A stretch of 64,000 nucleotides of DNA from Streptomyces sp. LaPpAH-108. Lineage in GTDB: Bacteria > Actinomycetota > Actinomycetes > Streptomycetales > Streptomycetaceae. The translations under genes and the position numbers were made by a program. The stretch is from NCBI RefSeq assembly GCF_000373625.1, contig NZ_KB891998.1, positions 394,638 through 458,637 on the forward strand. Direction: 5' to 3'. The notes under the pieces were generated by a model that did not search any database, had not been told where the DNA came from, and saw only the letters and a program-made list of their open reading frames with translations. Each line of letters opens with the position of its first letter. Position 1 is the stretch's first letter. Positions 36,840 to 45,315 of the stretch are shown piece by piece.

Positions 36840-37857
36840 CATCCCAGAGCGTGCCCAGCTCCAGCAGATCGTCCCGGTACTCGACGCGCTCCGCCCAGTC
36901 CTCCGGCCAGGCGTCCGCGCCGAGCCACGCGCCCGCGAAGGCGCCGGTCAGACAGGCGATGGAGTCCGAGTCACCGGCGGTGCAGGCGGCGCGGCGCAGG
37001 GCGAGGACGGGGTCGGTGGGGAACCACAGGAAGCAGAGCAGGGCGGTGGCCAGGGCCTCCTCGGCGATCCAGCCCTCGCCGGTGGCCAGGCAGGGGTCGG
37101 TCTCCGGGGAGACGGTACGGACCGCGTCCTGGAGGCGGTCGAGGAGCGCCAGGCACTCGTCCCAGCCCCGGGCGATGAAGTGTTCGGGGCCCGGGTCCTG
37201 GGCGCGGGTCCACAGGTCGCCGAGCCAGGTGTGGTCGTAGTGGGTGCGGTGGTCGAGGGCGTAGGAGCGCAGGCGGCCGACCAGGCCGGTGGGGTCGGTG
37301 CCCTGGGCGAGCAGCCAGACGGCGTGCGCGGTGAGGTCGGAGGCGGCCAGCGCGGTGGGGTGGCCGTGGGTGAGGGCGGACTGCAACTGGGCGGCGCCGG
37401 ACCGCTGTTCGGCGCTGAGACCGGGTGCCAGGCCGAGCGGGGCGACCCGCATGTTGGCGCCGCAGCCCTTGGAGTGGATCTGGCTCGCGTCCTGCCAGGC
37501 CCGGCCCGCCTCCTTCAGCAGCCCGCACGCCGTCAGGCAGGTCCTCCCGGGCGCGCGGTTGTTCTCCGGCGACTCGTACCAGTCGACGAACTCCTCGCGC
37601 AGCGGGGCCTCCAGCCGCGCGGGCGAGAGAGCGCCCCGGTCCGTCGCCGTGCGCAGGGCCCGGCCGAGCGCGAGGGTCATCTGCGTGTCGTCGGAGACGA
37701 AGGCGCGGCCCGGCAGTTCCATCTCGCGCCAGGGCCCGCACTTGGCGAGGATCGAGGGCACGTCGTTGAACTCGGTGGGAAATCCCAGGGCGTCGCCGAG
37801 GGCGAGGCCGAGCAGGGAACCGGTGGCGGCGCGCTTTCCCGCGGGTGTGGTGGTCAT
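36835..37857 (-). CDS. ADP-ribosylglycohydrolase family protein
   Basis: A 340-residue enzyme. The family signature starts SLLGLALGDALGFPTEF, then DDTQMTLALGRAL supplies the first pair of metal-binding residues, and the C-terminal AGDSDSIACLTGAFAGAWLG supplies the second Asp pair. Members use two Mg ions to remove ADP-ribose from proteins (DraG-like) or from other targets. A substrate cannot be told from sequence. The start is ATG 37857, with GGAAGGG 8 nt upstream; an in-frame reading to 37941 is longer but lacks a Shine-Dalgarno. The stop codon TAG falls within the terminal repeat of the 168-bp element, so the C-terminus may have been altered slightly by insertion. Confidence 0.88.
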   Translation of the reverse strand: MTTTPAGKRAATGSLLGLALGDALGFPTEFNDVPSILAKCGPWREMELPGRAFVSDDTQMTLALGRALRTATDRGALSPARLEAPLREEFVDWYESPENNRAPGRTCLTACGLLKEAGRAWQDASQIHSKGCGANMRVAPLGLAPGLSAEQRSGAAQLQSALTHGHPTALAASDLTAHAVWLLAQGTDPTGLVGRLRSYALDHRTHYDHTWLGDLWTRAQDPGPEHFIARGWDECLALLDRLQDAVRTVSPETDPCLATGEGWIAEEALATALLCFLWFPTDPVLALRRAACTAGDSDSIACLTGAFAGAWLGADAWPEDWAERVEYRDDLLELGTLWDA

Positions 37858-37988
37858 GGGTACGCCCTTCCGGGCGCACCCCGCCCCGGCCCCCGTTGGT
37901 CCGGCCGCATGGCCCACCCGACTAATCGTCAGGTTGACCATAAAGCCGGACCGGCGTCGGCGGCAAGGCCCCGGCCCTCAGGCCCGGC

Positions 37989-39059
37989 CTAGAGGTCGAC
38001 TTCCTTCATCAGCATGCCGACCTCGGTGTTGGACAGGCGGCGCAGCCAGCCCGACTTCTGGTCGCCGAGGGTGATCGGGCCGAAGGAGACGCGGACCAGC
38101 TTGTCGACGGGGAAGCCCGCCTCCGCCAGCATCCGGCGCACGATGTGCTTGCGGCCCTCGTGCAGGGTCACCTCGACCAGGTAGTTCTTGCCGGTCTGCT
38201 CGACCACGCGGAAGTGGTCCGCGCGCGCGTACCCGTCCTCCAGCTGGATGCCGTCCTTCAGCCGCTTGCCCAGGTCGCGCGGGATCGGGCCGACGATGTG
38301 CGCGAGGTACGTCTTCCGCACGCCGTACTTGGGATGGGTCAGGCGGTGCGCCAGCTCGCCGTGGTTGGTGAGCAGGATGACGCCCTCGGTCTCCGTGTCG
38401 AGCCGGCCCACGTGGAACAGCCGGGTCTCCCGGTTGGTGACGTAGTCGCCGAGGCACTGACGGCCCTCGGGGTCCTCCATGGTGGAGACGACACCGGCGG
38501 GCTTGTTCAGCGAGAAGAACTGGTACGACTGGGTGGCGACGGTCAGACCGTCGACCTTGACCTCGTCCTTCTCCGGGTCCACGCGGCGGCCCTGCTCCAG
38601 GACGATCTCGCCGTTGATCTCGACGCGGGCCTGCTCGATCAGCTCTTCGCAGGCGCGCCGGGAGCCGTAGCCCGCGCGCGCGAGCACCTTCTGCAGGCGC
38701 TCGCCCTCCTGCTCGGCGCCGGGGAAGGTCTTGGGCAGCTTGACGTCCTTCTTGCCCGCGTACCGCTCCCGGTTGCGCTCCTCGGTCCGGGTCTCGTACT
38801 CCCGCGAGCGCGCGGGGGCCGTATGGCCGCGCCCGGCGCCCTGGGACTGCTTGGGGCCGCCCTTGGCGCCGCCGCGCGCCGCGCCGCCCCGGCCCGACTT
38901 GGGGCCGTCCTGCGTGGCGCCCGGGCCGACGTCGTAGCGGCGCTCCTCCGGGCGGGGCTTGCGGGGACGGCCGCCCTGCCCCTGGCGCTCGTCCCGGTTG
39001 TTGCCGGCGCCGCGATGGTTCCCGCGTCCGCTGTTCCTGTCGCTGCCGCTGCTTCGCAT
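37989..39059 (-). CDS. rluB: Pseudouridine synthase, RsuA/RluB family
   Basis: A 356-residue protein. Residues 1 to about 120 are a basic Gly/Arg/Lys-rich disordered extension (RGNHRGAGNNRDERQGQGGR). An S4 domain follows (RLQKVLARAGYGSRRACEELIEQARVEINGE), then the synthase core with the catalytic Asp in HVGRLDTETEGVILLTNHGEL. The C-terminal half (RKTYLAHI, EGRKHIVRRML) is family-typical. It isomerises uridine in 23S rRNA. The start is ATG 39059. It is the last gene of the parA-(RHH)-scpA-scpB-rluB run, 13 nt after scpB, a linkage that recurs in Gram-positive bacteria. The specific RluB assignment rests on this context. Confidence 0.88.
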   Translation of the reverse strand: MRSSGSDRNSGRGNHRGAGNNRDERQGQGGRPRKPRPEERRYDVGPGATQDGPKSGRGGAARGGAKGGPKQSQGAGRGHTAPARSREYETRTEERNRERYAGKKDVKLPKTFPGAEQEGERLQKVLARAGYGSRRACEELIEQARVEINGEIVLEQGRRVDPEKDEVKVDGLTVATQSYQFFSLNKPAGVVSTMEDPEGRQCLGDYVTNRETRLFHVGRLDTETEGVILLTNHGELAHRLTHPKYGVRKTYLAHIVGPIPRDLGKRLKDGIQLEDGYARADHFRVVEQTGKNYLVEVTLHEGRKHIVRRMLAEAGFPVDKLVRVSFGPITLGDQKSGWLRRLSNTEVGMLMKEVDL

Positions 39060-39072
39060 CAAGGTTTCCGTC

Positions 39073-39699
39073 TTAGTCGTCTGCGTACTGACCGTCGGGC
39101 GCGTCGGGCGCGTCCGGGTCGAACGACGGGACACCCTCCTGGCTCTCGGCCTCGATCGCCGCCGCTTCCGGGAGGAAGGGGGCGAGCTCCGGAAGCTCGT
39201 CCAGGCCGCGCAGGCCCAACCGCTCCAGGAAATACTCCGTCGTCACGTACAGGATCGCACCTGTTTCGGGTTCCGCGCCCGCCTCGCGGACCAGACCGCG
39301 CTGGAGCAGGGTCCGCATCACGCCGTCGCAGTTGACCCCGCGCACCGCGGAGACCCTGCTGCGGCTGACCGGCTGGCGGTACGCGACGACCGCGAGGGTC
39401 TCCAGGGCCGCCTGGGTGAGGCGGGCGGTCTGGCCCTCCAGGGCGAGGCGTTCGACGGCGGGGGCGTAGGCGGCGCGACTGTAGAAGCGCCAGCCGCCCG
39501 CGACGTAGCGCAGCTCGAAGCCGCGGCCCTGGGCGGTGTAGTCGTCGGCCAGCTCGCGCAGCGCGTCCGCGACGGCGCGTCTGGGGCGCTCCAGGAGGCG
39601 GGCGAGGCGTTCCTCGGAGGCGGGCTCGTCCACGACCATGAGGACGGCTTCCAGGGCGGGCCTGAGGTCGAGATCGGCGACAGCGGTCTCGTGGTTCAC
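39073..39699 (-). CDS. scpB: Segregation and condensation protein B
   Basis: A 208-residue ScpB. Two winged-helix domains are seen: LRPALEAVLMVVDEPASEERLARLL in the first and ARLTQAALETLAVVAYRQPVSRSRVSAVRGVNCDGVMRTLLQRGLV in the second, the latter being the most conserved ScpB stretch. The acidic tail is DAPDAPDGQYADD. ScpB dimers bind ScpA and regulate the SMC condensin that compacts and separates chromosomes. The GTG start overlaps the scpA stop (GTGA), so the two subunits are translationally coupled. Confidence 0.94.
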   Translation of the reverse strand: MNHETAVADLDLRPALEAVLMVVDEPASEERLARLLERPRRAVADALRELADDYTAQGRGFELRYVAGGWRFYSRAAYAPAVERLALEGQTARLTQAALETLAVVAYRQPVSRSRVSAVRGVNCDGVMRTLLQRGLVREAGAEPETGAILYVTTEYFLERLGLRGLDELPELAPFLPEAAAIEAESQEGVPSFDPDAPDAPDGQYADD

Positions 39700-41927
39700 G
39701 TCTTCGGCTCCTCGGCGTTCTCGTCCTGGGCTTTCTCGTCCTGGGCCTTCTCAGGGAGCCGGTCGAATTCGTCGGTGATCCTGGGCTCGGCCCCGCTCTC
39801 CCCGCCGGTCCAGCGGACCAGCAGGGTGCCGAGGGCGGCCTCCTGCTCCAGGGCGACGGCCTTCTCGCGGTACAGCTCCAGCAGGGCGAGGAAACGGGCC
39901 ACGACCGTGAGGGTGTCGTCGGTGTCGGCCACGAGCGCGCGGAAGTCGCTCTCACCGAGTTCACGCAGCCGGGCGACGACGATCCCGGCCTGCTCCTGGA
40001 CGCTGACCAGCGGCGCGTGGATGTGATCGACGTACACCTGCGGCTCCGCCTTCGGCTGCATCGCCTTCACGGCGAGCCGCGCGAACCCCTCGGGCCCGAT
40101 GCTGATGACGACCTCGGGCAGCAGCTCGGCATGGTGCGGCTCGAGCCCGACGGTACGGGGATGCCGCCGCCCCTCCTCCTCCAACCGCTCGTTGAAGATG
40201 TCCGCGATCCGCTTGTACGCCCGGTACTGCAACAACCGCGCGAACAACAGATCCCGCGCCTCCAGCAGCGCGAGATCCCCCTCGTCCTCCACCTCGGCGG
40301 CAGGCAGCAGCCGAGCCGCCTTCAGATCGAGCAACGTCGCGGCAACCACCAAAAACTCAGTGGTCCGATCCAGATCCCAGTCCTCCCCCATCGCCCGGAC
40401 ATGTGCCAGGAACTCATCGGTCACCTTCGACAACGCCACCTCGGTGACATCCATCTTGTGCCGCGAGATCAACTGAAGCAGCAGATCGAACGGCCCCTCG
40501 AAGTTGTCGAGCCGCACCCTGAAAACACCGCTGTCCTCGGGGTCACCGGCCTGAGACGCGGGCTCCGCCCCGGCAACAGCTGCCTCCGGCCCGGACGCCG
40601 CCGCCTGCTGGAGGGCCACTCCCCCGGCCACCTCCACCACACGCGAACCCGACGTCCCGCCCTCCGGGGAGGATGCCTCCGCAGAACGCGAACCGGACCC
40701 GCCGACAGCCCCCGACGTAGACCCGACGTCCACCGAAGCCGCGCCAGGCGACGCGGTAGCAGCTCCTGACACGATCCCCGAACCCTGCAAACTGCCCATT
40801 GGCGCCCCGGCAACAGCCCCGGACACCGGATCCGCTTCTTGCGAAGGCGCCACAGCCGACCGGGCGGCAACACCCCGCGCGCACTCGGCGTCCAAAGAAG
40901 TCGCGGCAGACGACCGGGAAGCCGATCCGACGGCGCACCCCGGCACGGGCCCGGCATCCGCCGGAGTCGCGGCAGACGGCCGAACGACCCCCTCCGACAG
41001 ACGCTCCGGCCCACCCGAAGACGCCGCAGGCGACCCCGCAACGCCCCCCGGCGCGGGCTCGGCGTCGACTGATGCCCCGGCAGACAACTCGGCAGCAACC
41101 CCCGAAACCGGCTCCGATTCACCCGAAGGCGCCTCAGACGATCCGGTGGCGGCCCCCCGCACGGACTCGACCTCACCCGAAAACGCCGCAGGCGGGCCGA
41201 CGGCGGTCCCCGGCCTGGACCAGGCGTCCTCCGGAATCGCGGCGGACGGCCGAACGGCCCCCTCCGACAGACGCTCCGGCACGCCCGAAGGCGCCGCAGG
41301 CGATGCGGTGACGGCCCCTGGTACGGCCCCGGCATCCGCCGTTGCTCCGGCAGACAGCCCGGCGGCGATCCCGGACACCGGCCCAGCCCCGCCCGGACGC
41401 GCCACAGGCGATCCCGCGGCAGCCCCCGACAGAGACCCGGCGTCCGCCGCGGACGACGTGCTCTCCGGCGCGCCGGGAGGCGCTGCGGGCGATGCGGTGT
41501 CGGCCCCAAGCACCAACCCGGCAGCATCCCCGGACACCGGCTCGGGCTCTCCCGAAGGCGCCGCAGGCGACCGCACAGGCTCGGCGGATGGCCGGGCGGC
41601 GTCACCGGACACCGGCTCAGACCCACCCCGAGGCGTCGCAGGCGGCAGCGCGGGCTCGGCGTTCGCCGTTGCCCCGGCGGTGTCACCCGGCACCGGCTCA
41701 GAGTCGTCCCGAGGCGCCGTAGGCGATTTCGCGGGAGAGGGCTGGGCGACGGCCTCCGGTGTGGGCCCTGGGCCACCCGTAGGTGCCGCAGGCGATCCGG
41801 GTGCTGTCGGTGGCTCGGTGTCTGCCGGAGGCGGAGCGGTGGGTTCTCGAGCCGCCGGAGGGGGGACGCCCGGGCCCCGGCCCAGGGGGCGTCGTGGGCC
41901 GGGGGTGGGGGTGTGGTTCGGGGTCAT
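39696..41927 (-). CDS. scpA: Segregation and condensation protein A with giant disordered N-terminus
   Basis: The C-terminal part (about residues 466-743) is a normal kleisin: FRVRLDNFEGPFDLLLQLISRHKMDVTEVALSKVTDEFL, then DLDRTTEFLVVAATLLDLKAARLLP, and the C-terminal winged-helix KAVALEQEAALGTLLVRW. It bridges SMC heads and ScpB. Residues 1-465 are instead Pro/Ala/Gly/Ser/Glu-rich and made of degenerate repeats such as PERLSEGAVRPSAAIPEDA and PERLSEGVVRPSAATPADA, GEPEPVSGDAAG and GESEPVSGVAAE. Kleisins of this family are normally some 250-300 residues, so this one is more than twice as long. The frame has no stop and keeps the local codon bias, so the extension is probably translated. The start is ATG 41927, right after the RHH gene. 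Confidence 0.85.
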   Translation of the reverse strand: MTPNHTPTPGPRRPLGRGPGVPPPAAREPTAPPPADTEPPTAPGSPAAPTGGPGPTPEAVAQPSPAKSPTAPRDDSEPVPGDTAGATANAEPALPPATPRGGSEPVSGDAARPSAEPVRSPAAPSGEPEPVSGDAAGLVLGADTASPAAPPGAPESTSSAADAGSLSGAAAGSPVARPGGAGPVSGIAAGLSAGATADAGAVPGAVTASPAAPSGVPERLSEGAVRPSAAIPEDAWSRPGTAVGPPAAFSGEVESVRGAATGSSEAPSGESEPVSGVAAELSAGASVDAEPAPGGVAGSPAASSGGPERLSEGVVRPSAATPADAGPVPGCAVGSASRSSAATSLDAECARGVAARSAVAPSQEADPVSGAVAGAPMGSLQGSGIVSGAATASPGAASVDVGSTSGAVGGSGSRSAEASSPEGGTSGSRVVEVAGGVALQQAAASGPEAAVAGAEPASQAGDPEDSGVFRVRLDNFEGPFDLLLQLISRHKMDVTEVALSKVTDEFLAHVRAMGEDWDLDRTTEFLVVAATLLDLKAARLLPAAEVEDEGDLALLEARDLLFARLLQYRAYKRIADIFNERLEEEGRRHPRTVGLEPHHAELLPEVVISIGPEGFARLAVKAMQPKAEPQVYVDHIHAPLVSVQEQAGIVVARLRELGESDFRALVADTDDTLTVVARFLALLELYREKAVALEQEAALGTLLVRWTGGESGAEPRITDEFDRLPEKAQDEKAQDENAEEPKT

Positions 41928-41967
41928 GGGGGTCGCAAGGGTATCGCTCGGCCGGGAAAAGCAGCGG

Positions 41968-42507
41968 CTAGCGGCCCCGTAGGCGGCGGACCAGGATGCT
42001 GGCCTCGCCGCGGGCCTCCAGGTCGGCGAGGACAACGGCGACCGCCTCGCGGACGATGCGACCGCGGTCGACGGCGAGGCCGTGTTCACCGCGGAGCACC
42101 AGGCGGGCGTGCTCCAGGTCCATGAGTTCCTCGGCGGAGACGTACACGGTGATCTTCTCGTCGTGCCGCTCGCGCCCGCTGGGCCGCCGGGCCGCCGCGC
42201 GCCCGCGCTTGCGGGGCTGCTCGGCGCCGGAGCCCTCCGGCGGCGGCTGGCGCCGCGCGGGCCGGATGCGGGACTCACCGGTCTCGGACGATTCCGGCCC
42301 GACCGCCGCCGTGTGCTCCGCGCCCTCGCCGTCGCCGCCCTGCGCGGGCACCGCCTGGGGCGCGTCCTCCGCCTGCGCGGCGGCTGCCGCCGGGTCGCTC
42401 TCCCCGGCCGGGGCCGGCACCCTGGGCTCCCCCCGCCGGGGCGTGGAGGGCTGGAGCGCCATCCCTCCGGTCGTACGGAACAGTTCGTCGGCTCCGGGCA
42501 GACTCAC
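41968..42507 (-). CDS. ParA-linked protein with ribbon-helix-helix-like C-terminus
   Basis: A 179-residue protein of unknown function. The N-terminus (VSLPGADELFRTTGGMAL) looks conserved, the middle is low-complexity Ala/Pro/Glu, and the C-terminus (HDEKITVYVSAEELMDLEHARL, then GLAVDRGRIVREAVAVVLADLE) has the short strand plus two helices of a ribbon-helix-helix DNA-binding fold. A GTG at 42507 overlaps the ParA stop (GTGA). The longer start at 42519 would extend into parA. Position between parA and scpA suggests a DNA-binding partner of this ParA, comparable to the centromere-binding protein of a ParA system. That is an inference from context. Confidence 0.8.
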   Translation of the reverse strand: MSLPGADELFRTTGGMALQPSTPRRGEPRVPAPAGESDPAAAAAQAEDAPQAVPAQGGDGEGAEHTAAVGPESSETGESRIRPARRQPPPEGSGAEQPRKRGRAAARRPSGRERHDEKITVYVSAEELMDLEHARLVLRGEHGLAVDRGRIVREAVAVVLADLEARGEASILVRRLRGR

Positions 42508-43682
42508 TCGGCGTGACACCGGGCGAGCACCTCCCTGGCGAGCTGGCGATAGGCGGCGGCGCCGACGGAGTTGGAGGCGTACGTGGTGATCGGCTCACCG
42601 GCGACGGTGGTCTCCGGGAAGCGGACCGTGCGCCCGATGACCGTGTGGTACACGTGGTCGTCGAACGCCTCGACCACCCGCGCGAGCACCTCACGGCTGT
42701 GCACCGTGCGCGAGTCGTACATGGTGGCGAGGATGCCGTCCAGCTCCAGCTCGGGGTTGAGCCGCTCCTGGACCTTCTCGATGGTCTCGGTCAGCAGGGC
42801 CACACCGCGCAGCGCGAAGAACTCGCACTCCAGCGGCACGATCACCTTGTGCGCCGCGGTGAGCGCGTTGACGGTGAGCAGGCCGAGCGAGGGCTGACAG
42901 TCGATCACGATGTAGTCGTAGTCGTCCATCAGCGGCTTCAGGGCGCGCTGGAGCGTGGACTCGCGCGCGACCTCGGAGACCAGCTGGACCTCGGCGGCCG
43001 ACAGGTCGATGTTGGAGGGCAGCAGGTCCATGTTGGGGACCGCGGTCTTCAGCAGGACCTCGTCGGCCGACATGCCCCGCTCCATGAGCAGGTTGTAGAC
43101 CGTGAGGTCCAGCTCCATGGGGTTGACGCCGAGACCCACCGACAGCGCGCCCTGCGGGTCGAAGTCCACGAGCAGCACGCGCCGGCCGTACTCCGCGAGC
43201 GCGGCACCCAGGTTGATGGTCGACGTGGTCTTGCCGACGCCGCCCTTCTGGTTGCACATCGCGATGATCTTCGCGGGGCCGTGGTCGGTCAGCGGGCCCG
43301 GGATCGGGAAGTACGGCAGCGGGCGCCCGGTCGGGCCGACGCGCTCACGGCGCTGACGAGCCGCGTCGGGCGCGAGCGTGGCCGCGTACTCCGGATCGGG
43401 CTCGTACTCGGCGTCGGGGTCGTAGAAGTGCCCCTCGGGCAGTTCGTCGTAGTCGGCGAAGTGGTTGTGGGGCGCGCCACTTCCGTCGCCGGCCATGGCG
43501 TTCACGTGATGGCCATCCATGCTCTGGTGTGCTGTCCGGACCGTCTGCGGTTCCGGACTCTGGTGGGCTGCGAAGGTGCGCACAGCTACGGAGCCGACAG
43601 CCTCGAATCCCGTGGGGTCCTGGTGACCCCGTGCCGGCATTCCTGGTTGACCACCCCCGGGAGAAAATGTCGACTCATTCAC
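42504..43682 (-). CDS. ParA-family ATPase (not the oriC-linked ParA)
   Basis: A 392-residue protein. The N-terminal about 120 residues are hydrophilic and variable. The ATPase core starts with AKIIAMCNQKGGVGKTTSTINLGAALAEYG, a deviant Walker A (KGGVGKTT), then RVLLVDFDPQGALSVGLG (Walker A'), and DYDYIVIDCQPSLGLLTVNAL (Walker B). The family forms dynamic dimers on DNA to position chromosomes, plasmids or protein complexes. It is linked to scpA-scpB rather than to parB-gidB, and no parB or parS-like GTTTCACGTGAAAC site is present. The start is GTG 43682, with a perfect GGAGGT about 10 nt upstream; a longer reading to 43820 has none. Confidence 0.9.
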   Translation of the reverse strand: MNESTFSPGGGQPGMPARGHQDPTGFEAVGSVAVRTFAAHQSPEPQTVRTAHQSMDGHHVNAMAGDGSGAPHNHFADYDELPEGHFYDPDAEYEPDPEYAATLAPDAARQRRERVGPTGRPLPYFPIPGPLTDHGPAKIIAMCNQKGGVGKTTSTINLGAALAEYGRRVLLVDFDPQGALSVGLGVNPMELDLTVYNLLMERGMSADEVLLKTAVPNMDLLPSNIDLSAAEVQLVSEVARESTLQRALKPLMDDYDYIVIDCQPSLGLLTVNALTAAHKVIVPLECEFFALRGVALLTETIEKVQERLNPELELDGILATMYDSRTVHSREVLARVVEAFDDHVYHTVIGRTVRFPETTVAGEPITTYASNSVGAAAYRQLAREVLARCHAE

Positions 43683-44053
43683 AAGTCGTCTTACCTCCTT
43701 GGTGACCAGGAAACTTCTAGACAAGGTCAGCGTGGCACCATGCCGACGGTTGGCGACTCTATGGCGTGTCGGCGGTCCGCAGCAACACAATCCGCCGGAC
43801 CCGGCCGGATGTGTCGACAATGAAACATCCCTCTGTCAAGGGCGTACGACCGTCGCACAGCAGGTTTCACCGGTGTACGAATCGGTCGAAGGGTTACGTT
43901 CGAGGCGAGTTGACCGAGTGTCGCAAAGTGACCATACACACATCCGGCCGGACCTTCGGGCAAGGTCCGGCCGGGTGCGCGGTGTTGACGGGATGTGTTG
44001 ACGAATCGCCTTTACGGTGCTGACGACTTGACGACTCGCCGAAGCCGCCGGTC
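43683..44053. other. Intergenic region between parA-like gene and ald
   Basis: These 371 bp hold the ald terminator (43944-43974) and the promoter area of the parA-like operon. Its GC content is lower than its flanks. Several TTGAC repeats lie on the plus strand at about 43910, 43984, 43999 and 44027. No gene is seen. Confidence 0.5.
43944..43974 (-). terminator. Terminator of ald
   Basis: CCGGCCGGACCTT (43944-43956) is exactly complementary to 43962-43974, with a 5-nt loop. It lies 80 bp past the ald stop on the minus strand. There is no strong T-run. Confidence 0.7.
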
Positions 44054-45178
44054 TCAGCCGATCAGCGCGTCGATGCTCACGTGGTCGAGACCGTGGGCGT
44101 CGGCGACCTCCTTGTAGACCACCTTGCCGTCATGGGTGTTGAGGCCCCGGGCGAGCGCGGCGTCGCGGCGCAGCGCCTCGACCCAGCCGTTGTTGGCCAG
44201 GGAGACGATGTACGGGAGCGTCGCGTTGGTGAGCGCGTTGGTGGAGGTGTTGGGCACCGCGCCGGGCATGTTGGCGACGCAGTAGAAGACCGAGTTGTGC
44301 ACCCGGAAGGTCGGCTCGGCGTGCGTGGTCGGACGGGAGTCCTCGAAGCAGCCGCCCTGGTCGATCGCGATGTCGACAAGGACACTTCCGGGCTTCATCC
44401 GGGACACCATCTCGTTGGTGACCAGCTTCGGGGCCTTGGCGCCCGGGATGAGGACGGCGCCGATGACGAGGTCGGCGTCCAGGACGGCCTTCTCCAGCTC
44501 GAAGGCGTTGGACATGATCGCCTTGACCTTGCTGCCGAAGATCCGGTCGGCCTCGCGCAGCTTGTTGATGTCGCGGTCGAGCAGCGTCACCTCGAAGCCC
44601 ATGCCGACGGCGATCTGCACGGCGTTCCAGCCGGAGACGCCGCCGCCGATGACGACGGCCTTGGCCGGGGTCACGCCCGGCACGCCGCCCGGCAGCACAC
44701 CGCGGCCACCGGCCGGGCGCATCAGGTGGTAGGCGCCGACCTGCGGGGCGAGCCGGCCCGCGACCTCGGACATGGGGGCGAGCAGCGGCAGCGCGCGGTT
44801 GGCCAGCTCGACCGTCTCGTACGCGATCGCGGTGGTGCCGGACTCGAGCAGCGCGTCCGTGCACTCGCGGGAGGCCGCCAGGTGCAGGTACGTGAAGAGG
44901 ATCTGGTCCTTGCGCAGCCGGTGGTACTCCTCCGCGACGGGCTCCTTGACCTTCAGCAGCAGGTCGGCGGCGGCCCACACCTCGTCGGCGGTGTCGAGGA
45001 TGCCCGCACCGGCGGCGATGTACTCCTCGTCCGTGATCGAGGAGCCGAGACCGGCGCCGCGCTCGACGACGACCTGATGGCCGCCCCGCACCAGCTCGTG
45101 CACGCCGGCGGGGGTGATGGCCACCCGGAACTCGTTGTTCTTGACCTCGCGGGGGATGCCGACCTTCACGTCGATCAC
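44054..45178 (-). CDS. ald: Alanine dehydrogenase
   Basis: A 374-residue enzyme. The N-terminus [23 protein letters not shown], catalytic-site segments LLLKVKEP and [16 protein letters not shown], and the NAD-binding motif [26 protein letters not shown] follow the family consensus. [21 protein letters not shown] and [11 protein letters not shown] mark the C-terminal part. It converts alanine to pyruvate and ammonia, or the reverse, with NAD. The start is GTG 45178, with AAGGA 4-5 nt upstream; the frame continues to 45250 but with no other start signal. It is a single gene and likely controlled by an Lrp-type activator, although none is encoded here. Confidence 0.95.
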   Translation of the reverse strand: MIDVKVGIPREVKNNEFRVAITPAGVHELVRGGHQVVVERGAGLGSSITDEEYIAAGAGILDTADEVWAAADLLLKVKEPVAEEYHRLRKDQILFTYLHLAASRECTDALLESGTTAIAYETVELANRALPLLAPMSEVAGRLAPQVGAYHLMRPAGGRGVLPGGVPGVTPAKAVVIGGGVSGWNAVQIAVGMGFEVTLLDRDINKLREADRIFGSKVKAIMSNAFELEKAVLDADLVIGAVLIPGAKAPKLVTNEMVSRMKPGSVLVDIAIDQGGCFEDSRPTTHAEPTFRVHNSVFYCVANMPGAVPNTSTNALTNATLPYIVSLANNGWVEALRRDAALARGLNTHDGKVVYKEVADAHGLDHVSIDALIG

Positions 45179-45315
45179 GGTCCTTGGCTCAGAGGGTAGG
45201 GGGGTGCACTGAAAGACATACCGGGCGCGCTGGCGCACACCGGGAGACACCGCAGGAGAACGTGCGGCAGAGCCAGTTTAATGAAGGTGTTCTGCGTGTC
45301 TAGCCTTTCATTGCA

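Noticed and set aside
43865-43880. A parS-like GTTTCACCGGTG sequence near the ParA gene
   Set aside because: It matches only the first half of the Streptomyces parS GTTTCACGTGAAAC, and no parB is nearby.
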